From NCBI RefSeq assembly GCF_902168135.1, contig NZ_CABHOL010000015.1:248001-312000 (forward strand): a DNA stretch of 64,000 nt. The letters run 5' to 3'. Position 1 is the stretch's first letter; every line of letters begins with the position of its first letter. Source of the stretch: an uncultured Fluviicola sp. Its GTDB lineage: Bacteria > Bacteroidota > Bacteroidia > Flavobacteriales_D > Crocinitomicaceae. The position numbers were made by a program, and so were the translations under genes. Shown piece by piece: positions 7,923 to 17,525 of this stretch. The notes below the pieces were generated by a model that had not been told where the DNA came from, did no database searches, and worked only from the letters and a program-made list of their open reading frames with translations.

Positions 7923-8939
7923 TTAGTTCCCGATTTTGCTGAAAACTGTTTCTACGGAGATTTCAGAAATACAGTCACAGGTTTTCTTTTCTTTACATTT
8001 CTCGCATTTCGGATCAAAGACAAGTGCAGTTGAATGCTCACCCAAAGGCCTCCATCTTCCGGGATGAATGGGAATTCTTGGGGAGAACAGCCCAATTGCC
8101 TTTATGTTTAAAAAACCGGCAATATGAAGCGGTCCGGTACTGCAGGCCACCAGTGAAGCAGCGTTTTTAATCAGCCAGATCAATTGGTCAATACTCAGTT
8201 TTCCGGTTGAATCATGGCATTTTTCATCTTGCGGGATTAAATTGCGGAATTGCTGGCCTTCTGATTCCGTACCTGTAAAAACAACTTCGTAACCGTTTCC
8301 GATCAACTTAGAGGCAAGCTGGGTATATTTTTCGATCGGCCATTCGCGGGCACTTCCCTGCGACTTAGGATGAAGAACGACGTATTTTTTATCCAAAAGT
8401 GTTTGGAATTCCTCCGGGAGCTCTTGTGCTTCGACGGAGAAAAAGGAAATCAGCTTATTAACCAGCTCAAAGGTTGGAATTTCCTCTAACCCGAATGGGC
8501 GCAGTAATTCAAAATTCAGCTGTGACTCGTGAAGCAGTGATTTTTTACGCGTGAAATTAGGTCTTACATTACAGGTGTTTAAATGAAAAAGACGGTGGGA
8601 AGTTCCGATTCGGGTCGGTACTTTTGCTTTTTTGAACACTTTAGCCAGTTCCTTTTTCGGGAAAACATGAATAACCGCATCAATTCCGAGACTTTCTATG
8701 GCATCAGCTTGTTCGCTTTTTGATAAGGTAAAAAGATCATCGACTTTTACGATATCATCGATTGCCGCGTAATATTTTACTATAGGGGCAGTATAATTCT
8801 TACAGATGAAAGTAATGCGGCAAGTGGGAAATTGTTCCTTCAGCCAGGCTGCTATCGGAAGAGTCAGAAGTACGTCGCCTATGCTGTCTACACGGCTGAT
8901 TGCAATGTGTTTCCCGTTCCAATTCTTATTTTCCCTCAC
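7923..8939 (-). CDS. Glycosyltransferase family 9 (heptosyltransferase-like)
   Basis: A 338-residue soluble GT-B enzyme of the ADP-heptose:LPS heptosyltransferase family. The N-terminal SRVDSIGDVLLTLPIAAWLK is the family signature. The C-terminal donor site shows VVLHPKSQGSAREWP and ACSTGPLHIAGFLNIKAIGLF. A Cys cluster near the end (CEKCKEKKTCDC) is common in this family. The start is GTG at 8939, overlapping the end of the upstream GT2 gene by 14 bases, so the two are probably translated together. It likely adds a sugar to the LPS core; the exact donor is unknown. Confidence 0.85.
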   Translation of the reverse strand: MRENKNWNGKHIAISRVDSIGDVLLTLPIAAWLKEQFPTCRITFICKNYTAPIVKYYAAIDDIVKVDDLFTLSKSEQADAIESLGIDAVIHVFPKKELAKVFKKAKVPTRIGTSHRLFHLNTCNVRPNFTRKKSLLHESQLNFELLRPFGLEEIPTFELVNKLISFFSVEAQELPEEFQTLLDKKYVVLHPKSQGSAREWPIEKYTQLASKLIGNGYEVVFTGTESEGQQFRNLIPQDEKCHDSTGKLSIDQLIWLIKNAASLVACSTGPLHIAGFLNIKAIGLFSPRIPIHPGRWRPLGEHSTALVFDPKCEKCKEKKTCDCISEISVETVFSKIGN

Positions 8940-9681
8940 GATTCAGTCTTCTTAGTTCTTTGTACTTTAAAATGTTGGATTGGGCGCTGATCCGGGCAAT
9001 TTTGAATCCTTTCCAGCCGTCCAGGAACCCTAATTTAATAAAATACATCGCAACAAAACGACCCAAAGCACTAATTGCGGGTTTCAATGGCCCTACCTTC
9101 TTACCTCGAGCATGGAATTTTTTCGCTGTTAGAAGCGAATATTTATCGGCTCTTGCACGGTGGTCTTCGTAAGAATAGTAAGAGTAATGTTCCAGTATAC
9201 CTTTAAAGACCTTTGCTTCGGAGGGAGGGTGGACCAATTCTTCGTGAACGAATTCTCCCGACCAGTAAGAACCTTCTTTCGGGAATAAACGTGGTTTGAT
9301 GTCCGGAAACCAGCCGCTGTGACGGATCCATTTTCCCATGTAGTTGGTCATGCGGTTCACAGAATAAGTTCCGGCGAACCCTTTTTCTTTCTCGGTTTTG
9401 ATCTCTTTGTACAGTTCTTCACTCAAAGCTTCATCTGCATCCAATGAAAGAATGTAATCGGAAGAAGCAAGGCTGTTCAGGTAATTTTTGCTGGCGGAAT
9501 AACCTTCCCAGGCTCTTTGTTCGAAACGAACACCATACTTTGTACAGATTTCGGCTGTTCTGTCGGTGGAAAAAGCATCGAGTACAATGATCTCATCTGC
9601 CAGGTCACGGATAGATTTCAGGCAGCGCTCTATGTTGCGCTCTTCGTTTAAAGTGATGATAACAACTGCAAGCGAATTCAT
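8926..9681 (-). CDS. Glycosyltransferase family 2 (LPS core type)
   Basis: A 251-residue GT-A enzyme of the WaaE/KdtX-like group. The nucleotide-sugar fold begins with LAVVIITLNEERNIERCLKSI. EIIVLDAFSTDRT and the metal-binding DADEAL (DxD-type) follow, then RHSGWFPDIKPRLFPK, which is typical of glucosyltransferases acting on inner-core heptose or Kdo. It sits between the lytic transglycosylase and GT9 genes in one operon, which points to envelope assembly. Confidence 0.85.
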   Translation of the reverse strand: MNSLAVVIITLNEERNIERCLKSIRDLADEIIVLDAFSTDRTAEICTKYGVRFEQRAWEGYSASKNYLNSLASSDYILSLDADEALSEELYKEIKTEKEKGFAGTYSVNRMTNYMGKWIRHSGWFPDIKPRLFPKEGSYWSGEFVHEELVHPPSEAKVFKGILEHYSYYSYEDHRARADKYSLLTAKKFHARGKKVGPLKPAISALGRFVAMYFIKLGFLDGWKGFKIARISAQSNILKYKELRRLNREGK

Positions 9682-9687
9682 ATGTGA

Positions 9688-11283
9688 TTATTTTACCCGT
9701 AAACGCTGTCCGACACGAATGCGGCTAGGAGAAACTCCCGGATTTAAACGGGATAATTGGTTCATTGTTAAACCATGTCGGGAAGCAATTTTGGAAAATG
9801 TATCTCCGCTTCGGACGGAATAATACCTTTTGGCAACAACCGGTGTATTCTGAACAGGAGGAACCGTTTTTATCGTTGCATTCTGAATACTGTCCGCAAC
9901 GGCTTCCAGGTATTCCTCATTTTCCACCGTTGTACTGACTTTTGTCTGTATCTTCAGCAGTTGATTTACAGTTATCCGGGCTGTAGTCAAATCGTTCCAG
10001 TCCATTAGTTCCTGGATGGATACATTGTATTGTGCAGCGATACTTCCAAGGCTTTCTCCGGCTTTAACCTTATGATAAGTATAATTAATGGTTGTAATGA
10101 CCTTGGTTTTGGGAACGTCAATTTTGGTATTCACGGGATTTGAAACCACCAGCTGGTCGTTTTGAGGATCAATCGCAACATCTGTTGGCAATTTATAATT
10201 ACCCAAACCATAGATACGCTGTTCCAATGCATAAAGAGAATCTTCCAGGCTCACCAGTAACCCGATTTTTTGGAGCGGCCCTGTTACACATTGTGGTGGG
10301 AATGTGGGTGGAATATAGGAAGTTTTATAAACGGGGTTTAAACTCTGAATATCTTCAACCGACCAGGAAACCAGTTTTTCAATGGTTTGCATGTGAATCC
10401 CGCGATTCAGACAAAGTGTATCTAATTGATAGAAATGTATTTTTGGTTCAGCCGGTAGCAAATTGTGCTCCGCGTGGTAAGTCATCAAATAAGTTGCGGC
10501 GATGAAATTCGGAACATATCCCTGGGTTTCGCGCGGAAGGTAGGGTCTAACTTCCCAATAGGTTCTTTTTCCTCCGGAGCGGCGGATTGCTTTGTTTACA
10601 TTCCCCGGTCCTGCATTGTATGCAGCTAATGCCAGGTTCCAGTCACCGTAGATATCATACAGTTTTTTCAGGTAACGGCAGGCAGCGTCTGTTGCTTTTA
10701 CAGGATCCATGCGTTCATCCATGTATGAATTTTCCTTTAAGCCGTATTGCTTTCCGGTTGCATACATGAATTGCCACAAACCAAGTGCTCCGGCTCTGGA
10801 TTTCACCTGGGGTCTCAAACCGCTTTCTATAACAGACAAGTATTTCAATTCAAGCGGGAGTCCGTATTCGGAAAGTTTTTCTTCATACAGGTCAAAGTAT
10901 AAACGGCCGCGCCCTAAAGCTATACGAACGAAATTTCGGCGGTTTTGAGCAAAAAACTTGATAGTTGTCAGCGAAACGTTGTTACAGTCGAAGCCAAAGG
11001 TGGAAACTTCATTCAGTTTTGCAAGTCGTTTGCAGTAATCTTCGTCAGAAAATGAAGGAATAGTTCCTGCCTCATAATCCAGGGCATCGACAATAGAATC
11101 GTAATTCGCACCCTTTGAAAAATCGTCGTAGTAAAGATTTAAGCTTTGATCTACTATTCGGATAAATACTTCCCCGGTTACTGTATCCTTTACAGGAGGT
11201 TTCTGTCTGCGTTGCGCCAGCAAATCGGGCGAATTAAGCAGCGTGATAAAAAGTAGAAGAAGTACTGTTCCGAATCGTTTCAT
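9688..11283 (-). CDS. mltD: Membrane-bound lytic murein transglycosylase D-like
   Basis: A periplasmic enzyme of 531 residues that cleaves the glycan strands of peptidoglycan. After a signal sequence (hydrophobic residues 6-18, ending LLAQ) there is an SLT domain with the catalytic Glu153 in SVIESGLRP, then GALGLWQFMYATGKQYGL and AAYNAGPGNVNKAI. Two LysM domains that bind peptidoglycan lie at about 405-450 (YHKVKAGESLGSIAAQYNVS) and at the C-terminus (YYSVRSGDTFSKIASRHGLT). The start is ATG at 11283; the longer frame would need a TTG two codons earlier. It is co-transcribed with gatA upstream (13-base gap). Confidence 0.92.
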   Translation of the reverse strand: MKRFGTVLLLLFITLLNSPDLLAQRRQKPPVKDTVTGEVFIRIVDQSLNLYYDDFSKGANYDSIVDALDYEAGTIPSFSDEDYCKRLAKLNEVSTFGFDCNNVSLTTIKFFAQNRRNFVRIALGRGRLYFDLYEEKLSEYGLPLELKYLSVIESGLRPQVKSRAGALGLWQFMYATGKQYGLKENSYMDERMDPVKATDAACRYLKKLYDIYGDWNLALAAYNAGPGNVNKAIRRSGGKRTYWEVRPYLPRETQGYVPNFIAATYLMTYHAEHNLLPAEPKIHFYQLDTLCLNRGIHMQTIEKLVSWSVEDIQSLNPVYKTSYIPPTFPPQCVTGPLQKIGLLVSLEDSLYALEQRIYGLGNYKLPTDVAIDPQNDQLVVSNPVNTKIDVPKTKVITTINYTYHKVKAGESLGSIAAQYNVSIQELMDWNDLTTARITVNQLLKIQTKVSTTVENEEYLEAVADSIQNATIKTVPPVQNTPVVAKRYYSVRSGDTFSKIASRHGLTMNQLSRLNPGVSPSRIRVGQRLRVK

Positions 11284-11296
11284 AGGCAAAATGGGA

Positions 11297-12703
11297 TTAA
11301 TTATGAGTGATCTGATCCGCCAAAGAGAAAATAATCTCTTCGTTGAAATCGTCAGCCATAATTTGTAAACTCATTGGTAATCCGTTGCTGTGCGTACCCC
11401 GAGGAATGGCAATTGCCGGATTTCCTGTTAAGTTAGCATGCACGGTAAAAATATCTTGTAAATACATTTGGATCGGGTCGTTGATTGATCCGAACTCGAA
11501 TGCAGTAGAAGGGGTCGTCGGTAAAATCATCAGGTCATACTGACTGAAGATCTCTTTGGTCTTGTTTTTCAAAACACGTCTCACCTTCATTCCTTTGGTG
11601 TAGTAAGCATCGTAATATCCGTGAGACAATACGAAAGTTCCGGCCATGATGCGTCTTTTAACTTCTTTTCCGAATCCTTCCGAGCGGGAAAGCGTATAGG
11701 TTTGTTCAACTCCTTTTGCTTCCGGAGATTGATACCCATAATGAACACCGTCGAATCGTGAAAGGTTGGAAGATGCTTCTGCGGTTGTTAATACATAATA
11801 GGTCGGAACCAAATATTCCAGATACGGGAAGCTCACTCCTTCAACGGTATGGCCTAAAGCACGTAGGTCTGCGATGGTTTTTTCCATCATGGTGCGAACT
11901 TCAGTATCTATGTTTTCGTTTTCAAGTGCTTCCTTCAAATAAGCAATTTTCTTTTTCCCGATAGCAGGAATGGCCGTAGAAAAACCAAGCGGTCTGGAAG
12001 AACTGGTGGCATCCATCGGATCTTTACCGGCAATGATTTCCATTACCAAAACAGTGTCTTCCAGGTTGTTTGCAAACGGACCGATCTGATCGAAAGAAGA
12101 TGCGTAAGCAATTAAACCGTAGCGGCTCACTCTTCCATAGGTCGGTTTAAATCCATAAGTTCCGGTAAAAGAAGCCGGCTGTCTGATTGAACCACCGGTA
12201 TCTGATCCCAATGCAACGGTGCACATTCCTGAAGAAACAGCAACTGCCGAACCTCCGGATGAACCTCCCGGAACATGTGTTGGTCTCAGGTTGTTTTTTA
12301 CCGGACCATAGGCGGAAGTTTCATTGGAACTTCCCATGGCGAATTCGTCACAATTCAAACGGCCGATGATCACAGCATCTTCCGCCAAAAGCCGTTCTAC
12401 AACGGTTGCGGAATAAAGCGATTCAAACCCTTTCAGGATTTTGGAACTTGAGCTCACTGCGTGGCCTTTGTAGCAAATGTTATCTTTTAATCCGATAACC
12501 ATTCCAGCCAATCTACCTGCTTTTCCGGAAGTTCGTTTTTGATCCACCAATCGAGCCTGTTCCAAAGCGCTTTCTGTAAATACTTCCAAAAAGGCGTTCA
12601 GATCTTTATTTTTTTCAATTTGCTCTAAGTAGGAATGCACGATACTCTCCACAGTTTTCCCTGCGGAGAGTGCAACTTTAACTTCCGAAAATGTTTTATA
12701 CAT
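11297..12703 (-). CDS. gatA: Glu-tRNA(Gln)/Asp-tRNA(Asn) amidotransferase subunit A
   Basis: The catalytic amidase of GatCAB, 468 residues, which releases ammonia from glutamine. The amidase signature is complete: the catalytic Lys in GLKDNICYKG, the Gly-Ser loop PGGSSGGSAVAVS, and the Ser-cis-Ser segment DTGGSIRQPASFTG. It follows tatA by 20 bases and precedes mltD, so a translation gene is embedded in an envelope operon. gatC is at 4173-4466 and gatB is elsewhere. Confidence 0.96.
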   Translation of the reverse strand: MYKTFSEVKVALSAGKTVESIVHSYLEQIEKNKDLNAFLEVFTESALEQARLVDQKRTSGKAGRLAGMVIGLKDNICYKGHAVSSSSKILKGFESLYSATVVERLLAEDAVIIGRLNCDEFAMGSSNETSAYGPVKNNLRPTHVPGGSSGGSAVAVSSGMCTVALGSDTGGSIRQPASFTGTYGFKPTYGRVSRYGLIAYASSFDQIGPFANNLEDTVLVMEIIAGKDPMDATSSSRPLGFSTAIPAIGKKKIAYLKEALENENIDTEVRTMMEKTIADLRALGHTVEGVSFPYLEYLVPTYYVLTTAEASSNLSRFDGVHYGYQSPEAKGVEQTYTLSRSEGFGKEVKRRIMAGTFVLSHGYYDAYYTKGMKVRRVLKNKTKEIFSQYDLMILPTTPSTAFEFGSINDPIQMYLQDIFTVHANLTGNPAIAIPRGTHSNGLPMSLQIMADDFNEEIIFSLADQITHN

Positions 12704-12723
12704 GTAGAATGGATTGGCTTAAT

Positions 12724-12900
12724 CTATTTTTTCTCTTCTGTGGTGGATGGAGCAGAAGAAGCCTCTTCGCCTTTACTAGCGTCCTTGAATTCTCTGATCC
12801 CTTTTCCAAGACCTTTCATCAATTCAGGAATTTTTTTACCTCCGAATAACAAAAGAACTACTGCAAGAATTAAAATAATTTCTGTTGCACCTAATTTCAT
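12724..12900 (-). CDS. tatA: Twin-arginine translocase subunit TatA/E
   Basis: A 58-residue protein. It has one N-terminal membrane helix ([21 protein letters not shown]) with the FGGKKIPEL hinge and an amphipathic helix ([15 protein letters not shown]), then an acidic-basic tail rich in Glu, Ser and Lys. This is the TatA/E layout that forms the Tat protein-conducting assembly. It is the first gene of the operon ending at 7106, with a TAnnTTTG box at 12918-12925. TatB and TatC are not in the window. Confidence 0.93.
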   Translation of the reverse strand: MKLGATEIILILAVVLLLFGGKKIPELMKGLGKGIREFKDASKGEEASSAPSTTEEKK

Positions 12901-12917
12901 AACATACTAATTTGTTG

Positions 12918-12925
12918 CAAAATTA
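12918..12925 (-). promoter_or_regulatory. TAnnTTTG box before tatA
   Basis: TAATTTTG on the minus strand lies 17 bases before the tatA ATG. No clear minus-33 box is seen. Confidence 0.4.
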
Positions 12926-13047
12926 AGGAAATATAAGTTAAGATGAGTGTTAAAAATACATTCAGAGGTGATTTTGATCTAAAAAATGAAGGCTTTTTTA
13001 TAATCAGCGATCAGATTAATGAAGTGTATAAAAGCAAACGGTTGGAC

Positions 13048-13392
13048 TTATGAGAATTCTACGATTGCTTTTTCGAGTGCCTTTAAGATTCGTTCACGCT
13101 TGGTACCCCCGATTAATCCTGCGGGTAAGCGCTCATACCAACTCTGCCAGTAATGTTCTAACCCGTTGTTAAATCGTTTGGTAGAAGGATGAACTTTCAC
13201 TGAAAAATACTCTTTTGCAATTTTTAATTGGTTTAGAGATACAAATTGAAAGGTAAACGAACATTCCCTTACAAAATAAACCCACTCACCTTTTTCCGGG
13301 GAATTTTGAACAGACAGGCCTTGCACATGAGTGGTAGACATATAATCTATATGTTCTTCCGGGTTTGTTTTCTCTTTCCAGTGCTTTGACAT
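13048..13392 (-). CDS. Conserved-looking small protein, function unknown
   Basis: A 114-residue cytoplasmic protein without signal or membrane segment. The N-terminal part has alternating aromatic strands (EWVYFVRECSFTFQFVS), and the C-terminal part is basic and helical, with HYWQSWYERLPAGL and TKRERILKALEKAIVEF. I do not recognise the family. It lies 13 bases after the exported-protein gene at 13406, so the two probably share a message. Its 3' end meets the intergenic region upstream of tatA. Confidence 0.6.
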   Translation of the reverse strand: MSKHWKEKTNPEEHIDYMSTTHVQGLSVQNSPEKGEWVYFVRECSFTFQFVSLNQLKIAKEYFSVKVHPSTKRFNNGLEHYWQSWYERLPAGLIGGTKRERILKALEKAIVEFS

Positions 13393-13405
13393 GCTATTTT
13401 GAATG

Positions 13406-14050
13406 CTATTCTTTGATATAGATCAGCTTTTTGCCGGTAAACAAGGTTGCCTCAAGCCTTTCCCATTGCTCATACGTTGGAGCAAGGATGGCTACTTCCG
13501 AGCCGTAACGTGTAATGGTGCTAACCTGTAGAATGGACTGGAACAGCGGCTGGTAGTTCAGTTCGCTGTGTATAATGGTCATTTTTCCTCCCGCAAAAGT
13601 CACAATGCTTGGCTCGAAATAAGAACCTTCATGAAAATTGATTACGTATTTATTTGAATTGATCTTTGTAAAGGTATTCAGAGAACCTTCGCCTGCAATC
13701 ATTAGTTTGGATTCTATCCCATAATAGTAATTTTCTCCTTCGAGTACGCATGGAACGGAGTCATTGGCTTTGATCCCGAACAAATAGTCTCCTTTTACCT
13801 GTAGTTTGGAAGATTCCCGCACCTGTTCCCGCGTAATACTGGCAATCGCAACAGTGACAATCGAGATGCCTTTTTCATCAATGATATAGGTCACTTGCGA
13901 ATCACTACTTTTGTATTTTCCAAAATGAGATTTATCGGTAGTTAACTGTGAAGGACTTCCAAATGGAAGCGGATCTGAAAACTGGACGGTTTTTTGGGAA
14001 AAACTTAAAAATTGAAGGGAAAGGGTAAAAACAAGAAGAACTTTTTTCAT
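13406..14050 (-). CDS. Exported protein of unknown function
   Basis: A 214-residue protein with a short Sec signal (hydrophobic residues 4-16 ending SFSQK) and no lipobox. The mature part is rich in beta-forming residues (VTYIIDEKGISIVTVAIAS, NKYVINFHEGSYFEPSIVTF), without cysteine pairs or catalytic motifs that I can identify. It is divergent from recJ with only 25 bases between the two start codons, so their promoters must overlap or lie inside the opposite coding regions. Confidence 0.6.
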   Translation of the reverse strand: MKKVLLVFTLSLQFLSFSQKTVQFSDPLPFGSPSQLTTDKSHFGKYKSSDSQVTYIIDEKGISIVTVAIASITREQVRESSKLQVKGDYLFGIKANDSVPCVLEGENYYYGIESKLMIAGEGSLNTFTKINSNKYVINFHEGSYFEPSIVTFAGGKMTIIHSELNYQPLFQSILQVSTITRYGSEVAILAPTYEQWERLEATLFTGKKLIYIKE

Positions 14051-14075
14051 AACTTATATTAGAAAACGGAAATTT

Positions 14076-15800
14076 ATGCAAAAACACTGGTTTATCAAAC
14101 AAACACCAAGCCCCGACAAAATTCAAGCCGCAGTTGACGACCTAAAAGTGAGTCCGATCATGGCATCCATCCTTACTCAAAGAGATCTTACAACACTGCC
14201 GCAAATTCGTTCATTTTTCACTCCGCAGCTAAGTGATCTGCACGACCCTTTTCTAATGTTACATATGGACAAAGCGGTAGAAAGGTTACAATTGGCCGTT
14301 GAAAAAAAAGAACGAATTACAATTTTTGGAGATTATGATGTAGACGGAACAACATCCGTGGCTTTGGTTTACAGTGTTTTAAAAGAGTATGTTTCGGTGG
14401 ATTTTTACATTCCGGACCGTTATGAAGAGGGATATGGCCTTTCTTACAAAGGAATTGATACTGCAATTGAGAACGGATGCAGTCTTTTAATTGCACTGGA
14501 TTGCGGAATTAAAGAAGTCGATAAAGTCAGTTATGCGAAGGAAAAAGGCCTGGATATCATTATTTGTGATCACCATACGCCTGGAGCAATCATTCCGGAC
14601 TGCATTGTTCTGGATCCCAAGCAGGTTGGCTGTGAGTATCCGTTCAAGGAATTGTGCGGTTGCGGTGTCGGCTTTAAGTTACTGCAGGCCTGGTTTACAA
14701 AAACCGGGAAAAATGCAGATGAATTGTTTGATTACCTGGATTTGGCGGCTATCGCAATTGGTGCCGACATTGTTTCGGTTACGGGGGAAAACCGCATTTT
14801 GTGCAAACACGGGATTCAGCGGATGAATGAAAATCCTCGTCCGGGCATTGCAGCACTGGTGGAACAGGCGCAGCGTTCCTTCCCGCTTGATCTGTCGAAT
14901 GTAGTTTTTACCATTGCACCGCGTATCAACGCGGCTGGTCGTTTGAAAAGTGGTTCACGGGCAGTTGAATTGCTGCTTTCGGAATCCAAACAAGCAGCGA
15001 AACAGATCGCGCTGGAAATTGATGAGTACAATTCGGAAAGGCGAATACTCGATGCCCAAACAACCGTGGAAGCTTTGGCAATTATTGAGCAGGATGAGCT
15101 TTTTATAGGTCGGAAATCAACAGTCGTTTTTCAATCCGACTGGCACAAAGGAGTGGTGGGTATTGTTGCTTCACGTTTGATCGAACACCATTACAGACCA
15201 ACAATTGTTCTTACCCAGAACAAGGGAGAAGCAACTGGTTCAGCCCGTTCGGTTTCCGGTTTTAATGTTTACGAGGCAATTTCAGCCTGCGAACACCTAT
15301 TAACTCAGTATGGCGGTCATCAGCACGCGGCCGGACTGACGCTGCCTTTGGAGAATATAGGATTATTCACCGAACATTTTGATGCGTACGTGCAGCAAAA
15401 CATTCAGCCTTTGGATGAGGTGGAAGATTTGGTTATTGACCTGGAAATTGCTGCCTCTGATTTATTTCTTGCAGGAGAATCAGTGCACCAGGTACCTAGA
15501 ATTTACAGGATGCTGGAACAAATGGAACCTTTTGGACCCGGAAACGATAAACCGGTTTTCTGTATCCGGAATGCCTATGCGAATAAGCAAAAGGTATTAA
15601 AAGAAGCGCATTTGAAATTTGATCTGGTGGATCCTGTTTCGGGAATCGAGCTTTCGGCAATTGGTTTCAACATGGCCGATAAAGCTGATTTGATTGCTTC
15701 GGGTTGTGCGTTTGACTGTGCCTTTACCCTGGAAACAAATACCTGGCAAAACCGCACAACTTTGCAGATCCAGGTTCGGGATATTCGGGAAACTCTTTAA
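14076..15800 (+). CDS. recJ: Single-stranded-DNA-specific exonuclease RecJ
   Basis: A 574-residue 5'-3' ssDNA exonuclease used in recombination and mismatch repair. DHH-family motifs are in order: DYDVDGTTS (motif I), LDCG (II), CDHHTPG (III) and CGCGVGFKLLQ. The DHHA1 nucleic-acid-binding part follows, with APRINAAGRLKSG and GGHQHAAGLTL. The length fits RecJ of Bacteroidota. The gene is single and ends at a 17-bp perfect hairpin (15807-15849). Confidence 0.95.
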   Translation: MQKHWFIKQTPSPDKIQAAVDDLKVSPIMASILTQRDLTTLPQIRSFFTPQLSDLHDPFLMLHMDKAVERLQLAVEKKERITIFGDYDVDGTTSVALVYSVLKEYVSVDFYIPDRYEEGYGLSYKGIDTAIENGCSLLIALDCGIKEVDKVSYAKEKGLDIIICDHHTPGAIIPDCIVLDPKQVGCEYPFKELCGCGVGFKLLQAWFTKTGKNADELFDYLDLAAIAIGADIVSVTGENRILCKHGIQRMNENPRPGIAALVEQAQRSFPLDLSNVVFTIAPRINAAGRLKSGSRAVELLLSESKQAAKQIALEIDEYNSERRILDAQTTVEALAIIEQDELFIGRKSTVVFQSDWHKGVVGIVASRLIEHHYRPTIVLTQNKGEATGSARSVSGFNVYEAISACEHLLTQYGGHQHAAGLTLPLENIGLFTEHFDAYVQQNIQPLDEVEDLVIDLEIAASDLFLAGESVHQVPRIYRMLEQMEPFGPGNDKPVFCIRNAYANKQKVLKEAHLKFDLVDPVSGIELSAIGFNMADKADLIASGCAFDCAFTLETNTWQNRTTLQIQVRDIRETL

Positions 15801-15806
15801 ATTATC

Positions 15807-15849
15807 AATTATGAATTATCAAGGATGTTCTTCTTGATAATTCATAATT
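15807..15849. repeat. 17-bp perfect hairpin between convergent recJ and pccB-like genes
   Basis: Arms 15807-15823 and 15833-15849 are perfect reverse complements with a 9-base loop. The A/T-rich word ATTATCAA/TTGATAAT recurs just outside the arms (15801-15808 and 15854-15861). It can terminate both convergent genes, although no long T tract follows the stem. Confidence 0.7.
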
Positions 15850-15863
15850 AAAATGCTTGATAA

Positions 15864-17408
15864 TTATAAAGGTATGTTCCCGTGTTTTTTCTTCGGTAAT
15901 GTTTCCGATTTTTTCTCCAGGGATTTAAATGCGGCGATCAAAGTTGCGCGCGTTTCTTCCGGTAAAATAACAGCGTCAACGAACCCTCTTTCAGCTGCAC
16001 GGTACGGATTGGCAAACATATCTGCATATTCCGCTTCTTTCTCTTTCCATTTCGCTTCCTTGTCTTCCGCAGCAGCGATTTCGGATTTAAAGATAATTTC
16101 CGCAGCACCTTTTGCTCCCATTACCGCAATTTCTGCAGTTGGCCAGGCATAGTTCAAGTCTGCACCGATGTTTTTGGAGTTCATTACATCGAATGCACCC
16201 CCGTAAGCTTTACGTGTGATTACCGTAATTCTCGGAACAGTTGCTTCAGAGAAGGCGTATAATAATTTTGCTCCGTGAGTAATAATCCCTCTCCATTCCT
16301 GGTCTGTTCCCGGCAAGAATCCCGGTACGTCTTCCAATACCAAAAGCGGAATGTTGAACGAGTCACAGAAACGCACGAAACGTGCACCTTTTCGGGAAGA
16401 ATCAATATCGAGTACTCCGGCCATAGAAGCAGGCTGGTTTGCAACAACTCCAATGGATCTTCCGTCTAAGCGTGCAAATCCAACTACAATGTTAGGTGCA
16501 AAATCGGCTTGTACTTCGCGGAAAGTATCGTCGTCGATCAAACAATCAACGATCTCACGGATGTCATAAGGTAAATTTGAATTGTCAGGAACAATGTTCT
16601 GGATGCGGCTCAATTTTTCTTTTGCAAACAAAGCAGTTCCGAATTGCGGAGCCAGCTCCATAGCGTTTTGAGGCATGTATGTCAACAGTTCACGAACTTT
16701 GCGCAAACATTCCACATCATTTGAAGCCGTGAAGTGTGTCACACCGGATTTTTCAGCATGAGCCTTTGCTCCACCCAGATCTTCCGAACTAACTTCTTCG
16801 TGGGTTACTGTTTTCACTACGTTTGGTCCGGTTACGAACATATACGAAGTATCTTCTACCATGAAAACGAAATCCGTTAATGCAGGTGAGTAAACGGCCC
16901 CTCCGGCACATGGTCCCATAATCACGGAAATCTGTGGAATTGCTCCCGAAGCACGTGTATTGCGGTAGAAAATATCCGCATAACCTGCTAATGATACAAC
17001 ACCTTCCTGGATACGGGCACCGCCCGAATCATTTAATCCGATAACCGGAGCACCATTTTTCATGGCCAAATCCAGTACTTTACAGATTTTCTGAGCATGA
17101 GTTTCAGAAAGAGAACCGCCAAGCACTGTAAAATCCTGGGAAAAAACGTAAACTACTCTTCCGTGTATCGTACCGAAACCGGTAATTACGCCATCTCCCG
17201 GACTTTTTGTTTTGTCCAGTCCGAATGAAGTAGCGCGGTGCTCCACAAGCATCCCGATTTCCTGGAATGATCCTTCATCCATCAGTAAGGTTACTCGTTC
17301 TCTTGCGCTTAGTTTTCCCTGTGCATGTTGTTTGTCGATTCGTGCCTGACCACCGCCTAATTTCGCGGCTTCGCGTTTTTGAATCAATTCAGCATTCTTT
17401 TCTTTCAT
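15864..17408 (-). CDS. Acyl-CoA carboxylase, carboxyltransferase beta subunit (propionyl-CoA type)
   Basis: A 514-residue carboxyltransferase of the PccB/AccD5 family, moving CO2 from carboxybiotin to an acyl-CoA. Family landmarks include [66 protein letters not shown] and the C-terminal [17 protein letters not shown]. The biotin carboxylase and biotin carrier partners are not adjacent. The substrate (propionyl-, methylcrotonyl- or acetyl-CoA) cannot be fixed from sequence, but the N-terminus and motif spacing fit the propionyl group best. A TAnnTTTG box lies 21 bases before the ATG. Confidence 0.88.
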   Translation of the reverse strand: MKEKNAELIQKREAAKLGGGQARIDKQHAQGKLSARERVTLLMDEGSFQEIGMLVEHRATSFGLDKTKSPGDGVITGFGTIHGRVVYVFSQDFTVLGGSLSETHAQKICKVLDLAMKNGAPVIGLNDSGGARIQEGVVSLAGYADIFYRNTRASGAIPQISVIMGPCAGGAVYSPALTDFVFMVEDTSYMFVTGPNVVKTVTHEEVSSEDLGGAKAHAEKSGVTHFTASNDVECLRKVRELLTYMPQNAMELAPQFGTALFAKEKLSRIQNIVPDNSNLPYDIREIVDCLIDDDTFREVQADFAPNIVVGFARLDGRSIGVVANQPASMAGVLDIDSSRKGARFVRFCDSFNIPLLVLEDVPGFLPGTDQEWRGIITHGAKLLYAFSEATVPRITVITRKAYGGAFDVMNSKNIGADLNYAWPTAEIAVMGAKGAAEIIFKSEIAAAEDKEAKWKEKEAEYADMFANPYRAAERGFVDAVILPEETRATLIAAFKSLEKKSETLPKKKHGNIPL

Positions 17409-17428
17409 GAAAAAAGGTTTGTGGGCAC

Positions 17429-17436
17429 CAAAGATA
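17429..17436 (-). promoter_or_regulatory. TAnnTTTG box for the carboxyltransferase gene
   Basis: TATCTTTG on the minus strand lies 21 bases before the start codon at 17408. Confidence 0.45.
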
Positions 17437-17525
17437 CACTTTCAGCTTAAAAATCATGATAACGATTTAAAACGGGTATTTTTTTCTTTCAGGAAAAGTG
17501 ATATCTTTCAAAAAAAAGATTCAGT

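Noticed and set aside
12943-13053. Plus-strand frame of 36 codons between tatA and the 13048 gene
   Set aside because: It has an ATG and a plausible composition, but it is short, lacks a recognised motif and its end overlaps the opposite gene. I could not support it as coding.
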